Positions 1 to 7,588 of a stretch of DNA of 64,000 bases are shown here, one piece after another (the first letter of the stretch is position 1; each line of letters starts with the position of its first letter). A program made the position numbers and the translations under genes. The notes beneath the pieces are model-generated. The model was not told where the DNA came from and ran no database searches. It worked only from the letters and a program-made list of their open reading frames with translations. Source of the DNA: CAVTWD01 sp963738325. Lineage in GTDB: Bacteria > Actinomycetota > Acidimicrobiia > Acidimicrobiales > Ilumatobacteraceae. The stretch is taken from NCBI GenBank assembly GCA_963738325.1, contig CAVTWD010000012.1, positions 24,786 through 88,785 of the forward strand. Reading direction: 5' to 3'.

Positions 1-2
1 TC

Positions 3-155
3 GAGGTCGTGCTCCAGGAGCCCGCCACCGTCACGGTGGCACCGCCGTTGCGCAAGGAAGGCCCGAACGTCCGCGCCTCGGCGTTCCTCGTGGTCCCGAG
101 CCGCCCCGGCCGGCTGCTCGCAGCGGCGGCCGAGCGCTCCTACCCGGTGGCCTGA
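3..155 (+). CDS. C-terminal end of an unidentified protein (partial)
   Basis: Only the last 50 codons of this plus-strand frame lie inside the window, entering at base 3 and ending with TGA at 153-155. The visible residues (for example VTVAPPLRKEG and the end RSYPVA) do not let me name a family. Its G/C-rich third codon positions match its neighbours, which is the main reason to accept it as coding. It runs tail to tail into mnmA and overlaps its end by 16 bases, so one of the two ends may be misplaced. Confidence 0.45.
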   Translation, partial: EVVLQEPATVTVAPPLRKEGPNVRASAFLVVPSRPGRLLAAAAERSYPVA

Positions 156-1271
156 GCGCCAGTGGCCCGAGCGCCGACGGCTGTCCCGCCGGTCGCCGTC
201 CCGTCGGTCGTTTCGGCGCCGGTGGCCGTCCCGCCGGTCGCCGTCCCGCCGCCGAGCACGAACCGATTCGACGGGTCGTACAGCACGACGGTCTGCCCGG
301 GAGCCACCCGCCGCTGCGGCCGGTGCCACTCGAGGCGGCCCCCGTCGAAGACCGCCGCCCTGGCCTCGCCGTGCGCGCTGCACTGGGCGAGCACGGCACC
401 GGTGACGGGCCCGTCGACCCAGCTCATCCCGTCCAGGACGACACCGCCCGTCGAGCGCGTCCTCGGCTGATCCCACCACGATCCGCCGACTGGCGACGTC
501 GACGTCGAGCACGTAGCGGCGCTCGCCGCCTCCCCCACCCACCCCCCGGCGCTGACCCACCGTGACGAGCTCGACCGCGTCGACCGATCCGAGCTGGCTG
601 CCGGCGCGGTCGACCACGGCGGCGGGATGCAGGGCAAGCCGCGGCGCCAGGAAGGCGCCCCGCCCGCCGGTCGAGGTGATGAAACAGACGTCCTGGCTGT
701 CGGGCTTGCCCGCCGTGCGCAAACCGAGGGCTCGGGCCCGCTGGCGGACCTCGGCCTTGGTCGACGAGCCGACAGGGAACATGACCCGGGCGAGTGTCCG
801 TTGGTCGAGCATGTGGACCACGTAGCTCTGGTCCTTGGCGCGGTCCGCGCCCCGTTCCAGCCGCCATCGCCCGCCCGGACCGCGGGTGACCTGCGCGTGA
901 TGCCCGGTGGCCACCGCGTCGATCCCCAGCTGCCTCGCCCTGCGTAGGAGCCGCTCGAACTTCACGTGGCGGTTGCATTCGATGCACGGGTTCGGCGTGT
1001 GGCCCCGAGCGTGCGCGGCGACGTAAGGGTCGACGACATGGGCGGCGAAGTCGGCGCCGAAGTTGAAGACATGGTGCTCGACGCCGAGTTGCTGGGCCAC
1101 CCGCCGGGCGTCCTCGACGTCGCCGACCGAGCAGCAGCCCGTGTCGGAGTCACCTCCCCAGAGTTTCATCGTCACGCCGATGACCTCCCAGCCCTCCTCC
1201 AGCAGGAGGGCGGCGGCCACGGAGGAGTCGACGCCGCCGCTCATGGCGACGAGCACCGTCGGCCGGGTCAT
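140..1271 (-). CDS. mnmA: tRNA-specific 2-thiouridylase MnmA, interrupted by a frameshift
   Basis: MnmA adenylates and thiolates U34 of tRNAs for Lys, Glu and Gln, taking sulfur from a cysteine desulfurase, here the adjacent upstream gene. The ATG at 1271 gives an N-terminal PP-loop SGGVDSS at residues 11-17. The first catalytic Cys sits in NPCIECN and the second in SQDVCFIT, as in the family. The frame is lost at about 441-456, where one extra base separates the central part from a clear MnmA C-terminus (LDGMSWVDGPV, AQCSAHGEA, PGQTVVLYD). Total length then fits the family, apart from an unusual tail of about 35 residues rich in Gly, Thr and Ala. That tail is encoded by a 15-bp repeat and may be an artefact or a lineage extension. 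The gene starts 2 bases after the iscS stop, so the two form one operon. Function is secure; the frameshift is probably a sequencing error. Confidence 0.9.
180..254. repeat. 15-bp tandem repeat, five units
   Basis: Five successive 15-bp units are visible, with GCCGTCCCGCCGGTC as the commonest version and one divergent unit at 210-224. Read on the minus strand they encode a Gly-Thr-Ala-Thr-Gly pentapeptide repeat at the end of mnmA. Because 15 is a multiple of three, copy-number changes would keep frame. Confidence 0.85.
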
Positions 1272-1273
1272 GG

Positions 1274-2395
1274 TCACCGCCGCAGCCGCGCCACCGCGTC
1301 CGGGATCACCTCGAGGGCCCGGTCGACGTCGGCATCCGTCGAAGTAGGTCCGAGGGTGAGCCGCAGCGCTCCCCGCGCGAGCTCCTTGGCCACGCCCATG
1401 GCGGTGAGCACGTGAGAGGGCTCCATCGCCCCGCTGGCGCAGGACGACGCCGCCGACGCGCGGACGCCTCCTCGATCGAGGAGGAACAGCAGGGCCTCAC
1501 TCTCGACCCCCTCGATGCACACGTGGGCCGAGCCAGGCACCTTGGCGCGGCGGGGCACGGTCTCGACGACACCCGGCACGGCCGCCACCAGCCCGTCGAC
1601 GAGACGGTCGCGCCGGCCGGCCACCTCGGTCGACGCCGCCTCGCGCCCGGCCGTGGTGACCCTCAACGCCTCGGCCATGGCCACGATCCCGGCCACGTTC
1701 TGCGTTCCACTGCGCCGATCGCGCTCCTGGCCCCCTCCGAACAGCAGTGGCTCGAGGGTCACCCCGTCACGCACGACGAGCGCGCCGACGCCCTTGGGGC
1801 CGCCGAACTTGTGGGCGCTGATGGCGACGAGACCGGCCCCCACGGCCTCGGCGACCACGTCGAGCCAGGTGACGGCCTGCACCGCGTCCGTGTGCACGAC
1901 CGCGTCCGGGGCCCGCTCCGCCACCAGCGCCACGACGTCGGCCAGCGGAGCGATGGTGCCGACCTCGTTGTTCACGAGCATCACCGACACGAGCCGCACA
2001 TCCGGGCCGAGCGCCTCGGCCAGCTGGTCCAGGTCGACCGCACCCGTCGCGTCGACGCCCACGATGCGGCCATCGACGTGCTCGACGGGATGGAGCACGG
2101 CATGGTGTTCGGCCGCCGTCGTGACGGCGACGCCGCCGTGGCGGCGGACCGTGCCGAGCACGGCGAGGTTGTCGCCCTCGGTGCCGCAGCCGGTGAACAC
2201 GACCTCACCGGGGCGACAGCCCAGTGACGACGCCACCGTCTCGCGCGCTTCGTCGAGTGCCCTCATCGCGTCACGAGCGTCGGCATGGGAACCGGACGGG
2301 TTGGCGAATCGCTCGGCCAGGAAGGGACGCATCGCGGCGATGGCCTCGGGGCGCATCGGCGTGGTCGCAGCGTGGTCGAGGTAGGCGGCGGTCAC
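1274..2395 (-). CDS. iscS: Cysteine desulfurase (IscS/NifS family)
   Basis: This is a PLP-dependent class V aminotransferase-fold enzyme that removes sulfur from cysteine and passes it as a persulfide to acceptors. The protein (about 373 aa) shows the N-terminal LDHAATTP, the PLP stacking His in AAEHHAV (near 97), Asp170 in HTDAVQ, the Schiff-base Lys196 in SAHKFGGP, and the catalytic Cys319 in SSCASG. I chose the GTG at 2395 because a TAGCCT box lies 7 bases upstream, the spacing repeated at other starts in this window; longer versions would run into the divergent methyltransferase gene. mnmA follows after 2 bases, so its main role is probably sulfur supply for tRNA thiolation, with Fe-S assembly also possible. 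Confidence 0.93.
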   Translation of the reverse strand: MTAAYLDHAATTPMRPEAIAAMRPFLAERFANPSGSHADARDAMRALDEARETVASSLGCRPGEVVFTGCGTEGDNLAVLGTVRRHGGVAVTTAAEHHAVLHPVEHVDGRIVGVDATGAVDLDQLAEALGPDVRLVSVMLVNNEVGTIAPLADVVALVAERAPDAVVHTDAVQAVTWLDVVAEAVGAGLVAISAHKFGGPKGVGALVVRDGVTLEPLLFGGGQERDRRSGTQNVAGIVAMAEALRVTTAGREAASTEVAGRRDRLVDGLVAAVPGVVETVPRRAKVPGSAHVCIEGVESEALLFLLDRGGVRASAASSCASGAMEPSHVLTAMGVAKELARGALRLTLGPTSTDADVDRALEVIPDAVARLRR

Positions 2396-2402
2396 TGGGG
2401 CG

Positions 2403-2408
2403 AGGCTA
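2403..2408 (-). promoter_or_regulatory. -10 box of leaderless iscS
   Basis: TAGCCT on the minus strand ends 7 bases before the GTG at 2395. Transcription would begin at or next to the start codon. No clear -35 is visible. Confidence 0.55.
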
Positions 2409-2429
2409 TTTCGTGGTGGACTCGTGGCC

Positions 2430-3183
2430 ATGCGCGGTTTCGGGCCAGGGAGCTACGGCGACGCCTTCGCCGACGTCTACGACGACTGGTACACGGGCGT
2501 CTCGGACGTCGCCGAGACGGTGGCGGCCCTCCGTCGACTGGCCGGAGACGGCCCTGTGCTCGAGCTCGGCATCGGCACTGGCCGCATCGCCCTGCCACTG
2601 GCCGCCGCGGGAGTGCGTGTTCACGGCGTCGAGGCCAGCGCGGCCATGGTCGACCGCCTCCGAGACAAGCCGGGCGGCTCGGATATCGAGTTGACCGTGG
2701 GCGACATGGAAGGTCGTCTGCCCGACGGGCCCTACACCCTGATCTTCTGCGCGTACAACACCTTCTTCAACCTCGCCTCGGAGGAGGGGCAGCGCCGCTG
2801 CTTCGCCGAGGTCGCTCGCCGGCTGCTGCCCCAGGGCCGCTTCGCCATCGAGGTCTTCGTGCCCGGCGAGGAGCTCGAGCGGAGGACCTCGGTCGATGTC
2901 CGCGACATCGAGCGCGGACCGGGTCGTGCTCGCCATCACTCGCCAAGACCCACCGGGTCAGCGCGCGGAGGGCCAGTTCGTCGAGTTGACCGAACGCGGA
3001 GTGCGTCTACGGCCGTGGGCCATCCGTTGGAGCACGCCCGCGCAGCTCGACGAGATGGCCGCCGAGGCAGGCTTCGTGCTGGAGACGCGCCACGCCGACT
3101 GGGCCGGACGACCCTTCACCACGAATAGCGACAACCATGTGTCGGTTTACCGCGTCGCCACGAACCCCTCCGCCGGGGCGTAG
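2430..3183 (+). CDS. Class I SAM-dependent methyltransferase, with frameshift
   Basis: The N-terminal half has the Rossmann motif I (VLELGIGTGRIALPLA), the acidic motif HGVEAS and a DMEGRLPDGPYTLIFC stretch typical of small-molecule methyltransferases of the YdaC/UbiE-like kind. The frame breaks near 2905-2915. The following frame continues the same domain (RVVLAITRQDP, VELTERGVRLRPW, a final HVSVYRV) to TAG at 3181-3183. Restored length is about 250 aa, normal for the family. The ATG at 2430 is preferred over the in-frame GTG at 2424, but either is possible. The substrate is unknown; it stands between iscS (divergent) and galT (same strand, 13 bases downstream), which gives no clear hint. 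Confidence 0.8.
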
Positions 3184-3196
3184 GCTCGGCCCGAGA

Positions 3197-4195
3197 ATGA
3201 GTCAGCTGCGATTGAACCCGCTGAACGGGCGCTGGGTCACGGTGGTGGCCGAGCGGGCCGAGCGGCCGACGGATTTCGCCCCCCGCCAACTCCCGGTCGA
3301 GGCCGATCCCTCGACCCCGTGCCCGTTCTGCCCGGGGAACGAGGAGTCGACACCACCCGCGCTCGAGACCTACGGTCGGGACGGGCGTTGGGTCGTGCGG
3401 ATCGTGCCCAACCGCTATCCGGCCTTCTTCGGCGACGACCCGCTCGCGGTGCGCAACCTGGGCCCGGTCCACGTCCAGGCTCCCGCGAGCGGCATCCACG
3501 AAGTGCTCGTGTTCACCCCCGAGCACGACAGCTCCTGGGCCGGCCTCGATGACCGCGATGCCGGGCTCGTCATGGCCGCGGTCCGCGACCGCGTCGAGGA
3601 GCACGCCAGGGCGGCCAACGTCCGCTACACGCAGGTGATCGTCAACCGGGGCCGCGAGGCCGGCGCCTCGCTCTCGCACCCGCACGGCCAACTCCTCGGC
3701 ATGCCCTTCGTCCCCGGGGAGATCCTCGACGAAGAACGGGCCTTCGCCCGCTTCGAGGGCGGCTGCATCCTGTGCGCGACCATCGAGGCCGAAGTGGCCG
3801 ACGGCTCACGCGTGGTGCACGACGACGACCGCGTGGTCGTCGTCTGCCCGTTCTGGAGCGGCACTCCCTACGAGCTCCTCGTCATCCCCCGCAACCACGA
3901 ACCGCACTTGCAGGACTCCGCTCCGGGTGACCTCGCCGCCACCGGGCGAGCCGTGCGCGACGTGCTCCACGCCACCGAGACGCTGCTCGGCGACGTGGCC
4001 TACAACCTCGTCTTCCATGCTGCCCCACACCGTCACGCGGGGCCGTTCCACTGGCACGCGCACGTGTGGCCGAAGCTCGTCTCGGTGGCCGGCTTCGAGC
4101 GGGGCACGGGCGTGTTGATCAACATCGTGCCGCCCGAGTTCGCCGCGCAGGAGTTGCGGAGGGTCGGCGCCGCGCCGGCCTCGACACTGGCCTAA
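3197..4195 (+). CDS. galT: Galactose-1-phosphate uridylyltransferase
   Basis: GalT exchanges UMP between UDP-glucose and galactose 1-phosphate. The 332-aa protein has the metal-site CPFCPGNE near residue 40, the catalytic HPH motif in SLSHPHGQ near 165, a second Cys pair (CILC) near 193, and the C-terminal HWHAHVWPK stretch. Length fits the short bacterial form. ATG at 3197 gives the canonical N-terminus LRLNPLNGRWV. No galK or galE is nearby; instead glycogen genes follow, so UDP-glucose supply for glycogen or galactose entry into it is the likely context. Related ADP-glucose phosphorylase-like members of the GalT family cannot be excluded. Confidence 0.88.
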   Translation: MSQLRLNPLNGRWVTVVAERAERPTDFAPRQLPVEADPSTPCPFCPGNEESTPPALETYGRDGRWVVRIVPNRYPAFFGDDPLAVRNLGPVHVQAPASGIHEVLVFTPEHDSSWAGLDDRDAGLVMAAVRDRVEEHARAANVRYTQVIVNRGREAGASLSHPHGQLLGMPFVPGEILDEERAFARFEGGCILCATIEAEVADGSRVVHDDDRVVVVCPFWSGTPYELLVIPRNHEPHLQDSAPGDLAATGRAVRDVLHATETLLGDVAYNLVFHAAPHRHAGPFHWHAHVWPKLVSVAGFERGTGVLINIVPPEFAAQELRRVGAAPASTLA

Positions 4196-4231
4196 GTCCC
4201 GCGTCAACGCGCTCCGCGCCCGTCCTGACCT

Positions 4232-4283
4232 CGTTCATGCAGGTCGATCCGCGCGCACTTGTCCGTTGTGACACACATGAACG
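4232..4283. repeat. Dispersed palindromic repeat, copy A
   Basis: A 52-bp element bounded by a perfect 8-bp inverted repeat, CGTTCATG (4232-4239) and CATGAACG (4276-4283), lies between the convergent genes galT and glgB. Its left arm continues as AGGTCGATCC, the core reads GCGCGCACTTGTCCG and the right arm begins TGTGACACA. Two related copies are at 7471-7521 and 22312-22363. Confidence 0.7.
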
Positions 4284-4356
4284 GCAGGACGTGGCGGTGG
4301 GGGGCGGGAATGGGCGCCCAGGATGAGCGCGCGGGATCACGAACGCGGGAAGGGGC

Positions 4357-6237
4357 TCAGGGCGCGTCCGAGCCGAGCCAGACCACGGCGAGGGGTGGAA
4401 GCGTGATGAAGGCTGACGCCGGTTGCCCCTGGTGAGCTTCCCCGTCGGCGGCCCACACACCGTGCGTGCCGCCGTAGCCCGTCCCGCCGAAGTACTGCGC
4501 GTTGGTGTCGACCAGCACCCGCCATTCGCCTCCCCAGGGCAGCCCGACCCGGTAGTCGTGGCGGGGGACGGGGGTGAAGTTGGCGAGGCAGGCCACCACT
4601 TGGTGGCCGTCGGCCGCCCAGCGCAGGAAGCCGAACACGCTGTGGTTGGCGGCGTCGGCTTCGAGCCACTGGAACCCGGCGGGGTCGTGGTCGCGCTCCC
4701 ACAGCGCCCGCGTCGCGGCCGACACCCGGTTGAGGGCCCGCACCAGCTCCTGCACTCCCCGGTGCATCGAGCCGTGGAGGGCGAGCCAGTCGACCCCGCG
4801 CTGCTCGTTCCACTCTCCCCACTGACCGAGCTCGCCACCCATGAAGACGAGCTGCCCGCCCGGGTAGGCCCACATCCACCCGTAGAGCGCGCGGAGGTTG
4901 GCGAAGCGCTGCCATTCGTCGCCCGGCATCTTGTTCAGCAGCGAGCCCTTCCCGTGGACCACTTCGTCATGGCTGAGCGGGAGCACGAAGTTCTCGGTGA
5001 ACGCGTACAGCAGCCCGAAGGTCAGGTCGCGATGGTGGAACTTCCGATGCACCGGATCGTGGTGGAAGTAGGCGAGCGTGTCGTGCATCCAACCCATGTT
5101 CCACTTGTGGGTGAAGCCAAGGCCGCCTTGGTGGACGGGACGGCTCACCATCGGCCACGAGGTCGATTCCTCCGCCACCGTCATCGCCCCCGGGTGCTCG
5201 GACAAGACGACGGTGTTCATCTCCTTGATGAAGTCGATCGCGGCCAGGTTCTCGCGTCCGCCGAAGCGGTTGGGCAACCACTCACCGGGCTTGCGCGAGT
5301 AGTCGAGGTAGAGCATCGACGCCACCGCGTCGACCCGTAGGCCGTCGATGTGGAACTCGTCGAGCCAGTACAGCGCGTTGGCGGTGAGGAAGTTGCGGAC
5401 CTCGTTGCGTCCGTAGTTGAAGACCAGCGTGCCCCAGTCCGGGTGCTCGCCGAGGCGTGGATCGAGGTGCTCGTACAGGGCGGTGCCGTCGAAGCGGGCC
5501 AGGGCCCAGTCGTCTCGGGGAAAGTGGGCCGGGACCCAGTCCATGAGGACGCCGATGCCACTGCGGTGGAGATGGTCGACGAACCAACGGAAGTCGTCCG
5601 GCGAGCCGTGGCGAGCGGTGGGCGCGTAGTACCCGGTGACCTGGTAGCCCCACGACCCGCCGAACGGGTGCTCTGCCACCGGGAGGAGCTCGACGTGGGT
5701 GAAGCCGAGATCGGCCACGTAGTCGGCGAGCTCGCGGGCCGCCTCCCGGTAGTCGAGGCCTGGCCGCCACGAGCCCAGGTGGACCTCGAAGACCCGCAGC
5801 GGCTGCTTCACGGGATCGCGGGCCGCCCGCCGCTCCATCCAGTCGTGGTCGCCCCACCGGTGCGACGAGGTCGTCACGACGCTCGCGGTGGCCGGGGGCA
5901 GCTCGCTCTGTTGCGCCATCGGGTCGGCCTTCAGCCGCAGGCGACGCTCACGCGTCTCCAGCTCGAACTTGTACCGGGCGCCCGGCCCGACGCCGGGGAC
6001 GAAGACCTCCCACACTCCCGACACGCCGAGTGGGCGCATCGGGTCGGTACGGCCGTCCCACGCGTTCCAGTCCCCGACCACGCGCACCGCCCGGGCGCTC
6101 GGCGCCCACACCGCGAACGACGTCCCTTCCACGCCTTCGTGGATGCGCGCGTGGCTGCCGAGCACCTCCCAGAGCCGGCGATGACGACCCTCTCCGATCA
6201 GGAACAGGTCGAGGTCGCCGAGGGTCGGGGAGAACAC
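4357..6237 (-). CDS. glgB: 1,4-alpha-glucan branching enzyme GlgB
   Basis: GlgB (GH13 subfamily 9) cuts alpha-1,4-glucan and re-attaches the segment in alpha-1,6 linkage. With the GTG start at 6237 the protein is 626 aa. A CBM48-like N-domain (residues 35-100, FAVWAPSARAVRVVGDWN) is followed by the catalytic barrel. It contains the nucleophile Asp303 in DGLRVDAV, acid/base Glu356 in TVAEEST, the transition-state Asp424 in LSHDEVVHGK, and a C-terminal all-beta domain. The extra N1 module of E. coli GlgB is absent. The start was chosen because TACAGT ends 8 bases upstream; longer versions would overlap the divergent GT4 gene. The neighbours encode the synthase and the phosphorylase of the same polymer. 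Confidence 0.95.
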   Translation of the reverse strand: MFSPTLGDLDLFLIGEGRHRRLWEVLGSHARIHEGVEGTSFAVWAPSARAVRVVGDWNAWDGRTDPMRPLGVSGVWEVFVPGVGPGARYKFELETRERRLRLKADPMAQQSELPPATASVVTTSSHRWGDHDWMERRAARDPVKQPLRVFEVHLGSWRPGLDYREAARELADYVADLGFTHVELLPVAEHPFGGSWGYQVTGYYAPTARHGSPDDFRWFVDHLHRSGIGVLMDWVPAHFPRDDWALARFDGTALYEHLDPRLGEHPDWGTLVFNYGRNEVRNFLTANALYWLDEFHIDGLRVDAVASMLYLDYSRKPGEWLPNRFGGRENLAAIDFIKEMNTVVLSEHPGAMTVAEESTSWPMVSRPVHQGGLGFTHKWNMGWMHDTLAYFHHDPVHRKFHHRDLTFGLLYAFTENFVLPLSHDEVVHGKGSLLNKMPGDEWQRFANLRALYGWMWAYPGGQLVFMGGELGQWGEWNEQRGVDWLALHGSMHRGVQELVRALNRVSAATRALWERDHDPAGFQWLEADAANHSVFGFLRWAADGHQVVACLANFTPVPRHDYRVGLPWGGEWRVLVDTNAQYFGGTGYGGTHGVWAADGEAHQGQPASAFITLPPLAVVWLGSDAP

Positions 6238-6245
6238 GAGGGGAG

Positions 6246-6251
6246 ACTGTA
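6246..6251 (-). promoter_or_regulatory. -10 box of leaderless glgB
   Basis: TACAGT on the minus strand ends 8 bases before the GTG at 6237. It lies 18 bases from the oppositely oriented box of the GT4 gene, so the two genes share a very short divergent promoter region. Confidence 0.5.
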
Positions 6252-6269
6252 GACACGACCCTGGACGGC

Positions 6270-6275
6270 TACCGT
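6270..6275 (+). promoter_or_regulatory. -10 box of leaderless GT4 gene
   Basis: TACCGT ends 8 bases before the GTG at 6284, and there is no Shine-Dalgarno sequence in between. Confidence 0.5.
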
Positions 6276-6283
6276 CGCCGGTC

Positions 6284-7456
6284 GTGCGCGTCTTGATGGC
6301 GAGCTGGGAGTTTCCACCGCTGGTCATCGGTGGGCTGGCCGCTCACGTCGACGGCCTGAGCCGGGCGCTGTGCCGCCGCGGCCACGAGGTCGTCGTCCTC
6401 ACGTTGCACCACGAAGGCGTCCCCGACCGATACGAGGTCGAAGGGGTTCGCGTCCATCGCGCCCGCGCCGACCTGCCCTGGCTGCCCCCCGACAACTTCA
6501 TCGCCCGCATGGCCTCGGCCAACCACCAGCTCGTCTCGCTCACGGCCGATCTCGGGGACTGGCGCCCCGACGTGGTCCACGCCCATGACTGGTTGGTGGC
6601 CTGGGCGGGTGACACGTTGCACACGCTCTACGACGTCCCCCTCGTCGCCACCATCCATGCCACCGAACGCGGCCGCCACGGGGGCAGCATCCCGCCCGGC
6701 CAGCCGGCCGGGATCCACGCCGTCGAGTGGTGGCTCACCTACCAGGCCGACCGCGTGATCGCGTGTTCCCGGTTCATGGTCGAGGAGATCCAGGCCAGCT
6801 TCGATCTTCCGAGCACCAAGATCGACGAGATACCGAACGGCGTCGATCGGGACCTGTGGCTGCCGCCGCGCCGGCCGCCGCCGCGTGGCCAGGACGGTCC
6901 GCTCATCCTCTCTTGGGGCCGGCTGCAGTACGAGAAGGGTTTCCAGTTCCTCGTCGAGGCGATGGCCTCCCTACGGCGCCGCGTTGCCGGTGTCCACCTG
7001 ATGATCGCCGGCCGGGGCTCCTACCTGAGCGAGCTCGAAGGGCTCGCGCAGTTCCTCGGGGTGGCCGACATCGTCGGCTTCGCCGGCTTCGTGCCCGACC
7101 CCGAGTTGCGCGCCGCCCTCCACCGGGCGTCGTGCGTGGTCATCCCGTCGCTCTACGAGCCCTTCGGGATCGTGGCCTTGGAGGCGCTGGCCGCCGAAGC
7201 TCCCCTTGTCGCCACGGCCACGGGAGGGATGGCCGAGGTGCTCGAGGGCACCGGGGCCGGGCTCCTCGTGCCGGCGGGCGACGCCGGCGCGCTGACCGAC
7301 GCCGTGGAACGGATGCTGGTCGAGCCGGGGCTGGCGAAGAAGTGCCAGGACGCGGGACGCGAGCTCGTCCGGTCCCGCTACTCGTGGGATGCCATCGCCC
7401 GCACGACGCTCGCCACCTACCGAGTCGTCGGGGCGAGCGACCCGCAGCAGCCCTGA
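6284..7456 (+). CDS. GT4 glycosyltransferase, probable alpha-1,4-glucan (glycogen/glucosyl) synthase
   Basis: A 390-aa GT-B enzyme of family GT4. The N-terminal half opens RVLMASWEFPPLVIGGL, with the nucleotide-sugar GT loop, and has VVHAHDWLVAWA near 100. The C-terminal half contains ILSWGRLQYEKGFQFLVEA and the EPFGIVALEA retaining motif near 290. The opening sequence and domain lengths resemble the actinobacterial alpha-1,4-glucosyltransferases of the Rv3032/GlgM type rather than classical GT5 GlgA. Its divergent partner is glgB and glgP lies downstream, which supports a role in glycogen or a methylated glucan. The GTG start follows a -10 box at 8 bases. The donor (ADP- or UDP-glucose, maltose 1-phosphate) cannot be read from the sequence. 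Confidence 0.85.
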   Translation: MRVLMASWEFPPLVIGGLAAHVDGLSRALCRRGHEVVVLTLHHEGVPDRYEVEGVRVHRARADLPWLPPDNFIARMASANHQLVSLTADLGDWRPDVVHAHDWLVAWAGDTLHTLYDVPLVATIHATERGRHGGSIPPGQPAGIHAVEWWLTYQADRVIACSRFMVEEIQASFDLPSTKIDEIPNGVDRDLWLPPRRPPPRGQDGPLILSWGRLQYEKGFQFLVEAMASLRRRVAGVHLMIAGRGSYLSELEGLAQFLGVADIVGFAGFVPDPELRAALHRASCVVIPSLYEPFGIVALEALAAEAPLVATATGGMAEVLEGTGAGLLVPAGDAGALTDAVERMLVEPGLAKKCQDAGRELVRSRYSWDAIARTTLATYRVVGASDPQQP

Positions 7457-7470
7457 GCCGCGGACCCTCC

Positions 7471-7521
7471 TTTCACGCGGGTCGATGCGCGCGCATCTGC
7501 GCGAGGTGACACGCCTGAACG
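7471..7521. repeat. Dispersed palindromic repeat, copy B
   Basis: This copy shares the arms of copy A (TTTCACGCGGGTCGATGCG and GGTGACACGCCTGAACG) around a core GCGCGCATCTGCGCGA. It lies between the GT4 gene and glgP, which are transcribed in the same direction. Confidence 0.65.
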
Positions 7522-7575
7522 ATCGTGGCGCGGTCACGCGGGGCGGCTGGCGCCACGGGAGTTCGCGTCCCCGGC

Positions 7576-7581
7576 TAGCGT
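7576..7581 (+). promoter_or_regulatory. -10 box of leaderless glgP
   Basis: TAGCGT ends 7 bases before the ATG at 7589. No ribosome binding site is present in the gap. Confidence 0.55.
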
Positions 7582-7588
7582 CGCTTCG

